A stretch of 33,018 nucleotides of DNA from Lingula anatina (lineage: Eukaryota > Brachiopoda > Lingulata > Lingulida > Lingulidae). Positions 33,008-33,018 of the stretch are shown in pieces. The notes under the pieces were generated by a model that was not told the DNA's origin, did not search any database, and saw only the letters and a list, made by a program, of their open reading frames with translations. The stretch is from the NCBI RefSeq assembly GCF_001039355.2, contig NW_019775395.1, positions 75,411-108,428 on the forward strand, in the 5' to 3' direction. The position numbers and the translations under genes are program-made. How positions within the stretch are numbered: position 1 is the first letter of the stretch; each line of letters begins with the position of its first letter.

Positions 33008-33018
33008 GATCATCGCCC

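Larger units (their letters stand above)
32218..33018 (+). other. Intron of the NO VEIN-like gene to the window edge
   Basis: It begins with CA-rich ATGCACACA-type repeats (32225-32310). From about 32600 the base composition changes to GC-richer sequence with an A27-type run and a C run (32643-32678). A minus-strand frame with some coding character spans 32828-32592. A 16-base perfect palindrome lies at 32992-33007. No plus-strand exon was found. Confidence 0.4.

Overview
This is a eukaryotic, animal-type window. It has AT-rich intergenic DNA, spliced genes with GT-AG introns of about 0.2 to 1.9 kb, many short inverted-repeat transposons and microsatellites, and recurring TACATGTA-type palindromes. 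The gene set and texture suggest a marine invertebrate, possibly a mollusc or another lophotrochozoan. That is an inference; no taxon-specific marker was identified. All gene models below were built by eye from splice sites and phase, and no search was run.

Layout, all on the plus strand. (1) 1-210 is the last coding piece of a flavin amine oxidase (polyamine oxidase family). (2) 211-2170 is its 3' flank, interrupted by about 1 kb of foreign DNA carrying a promoter-like stretch and a lone first exon (1265-1476). (3) 2170-5970 is gene-free and holds a foldback element and repeats. (4) 5972-9823 is a complete three-exon paralogue of the same amine oxidase, 491 residues. The two copies and their 3' flanks form a tandem segmental duplication. 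(5) 10622-11660 holds two diverged copies of one repeat, each with a different miniature transposon at the equivalent point. (6) 12284-13553 is a CapA/PgsA-like metallophosphatase gene without introns in its coding part, broken by two one-base frameshifts. (7) 13554-16786 is gene-free. (8) 16791 to beyond the right edge is a large gene for a NO VEIN-like GHKL (HSP90/sacsin-type) ATPase. Twenty-five coding exons can be chained in phase, giving 1838 codons to the last exon in the window.

The most notable feature is inside the large gene. A block of seven exons (412 codons) is present twice, at 21404-24730 and 25020-29029, with about 1% exon divergence. Both block boundaries are phase 1, so both copies read through in frame. 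The joins carry single N bases, and one N is flanked by the same 25 bases on each side. This is either a recent in-frame internal duplication or, more likely, two alleles laid end to end by the assembler.

The genes do not form an obvious pathway. The polyamine oxidases form a tandem family, and the other two genes look like independent neighbours. I found no tRNA, rRNA, CRISPR array or viral gene.
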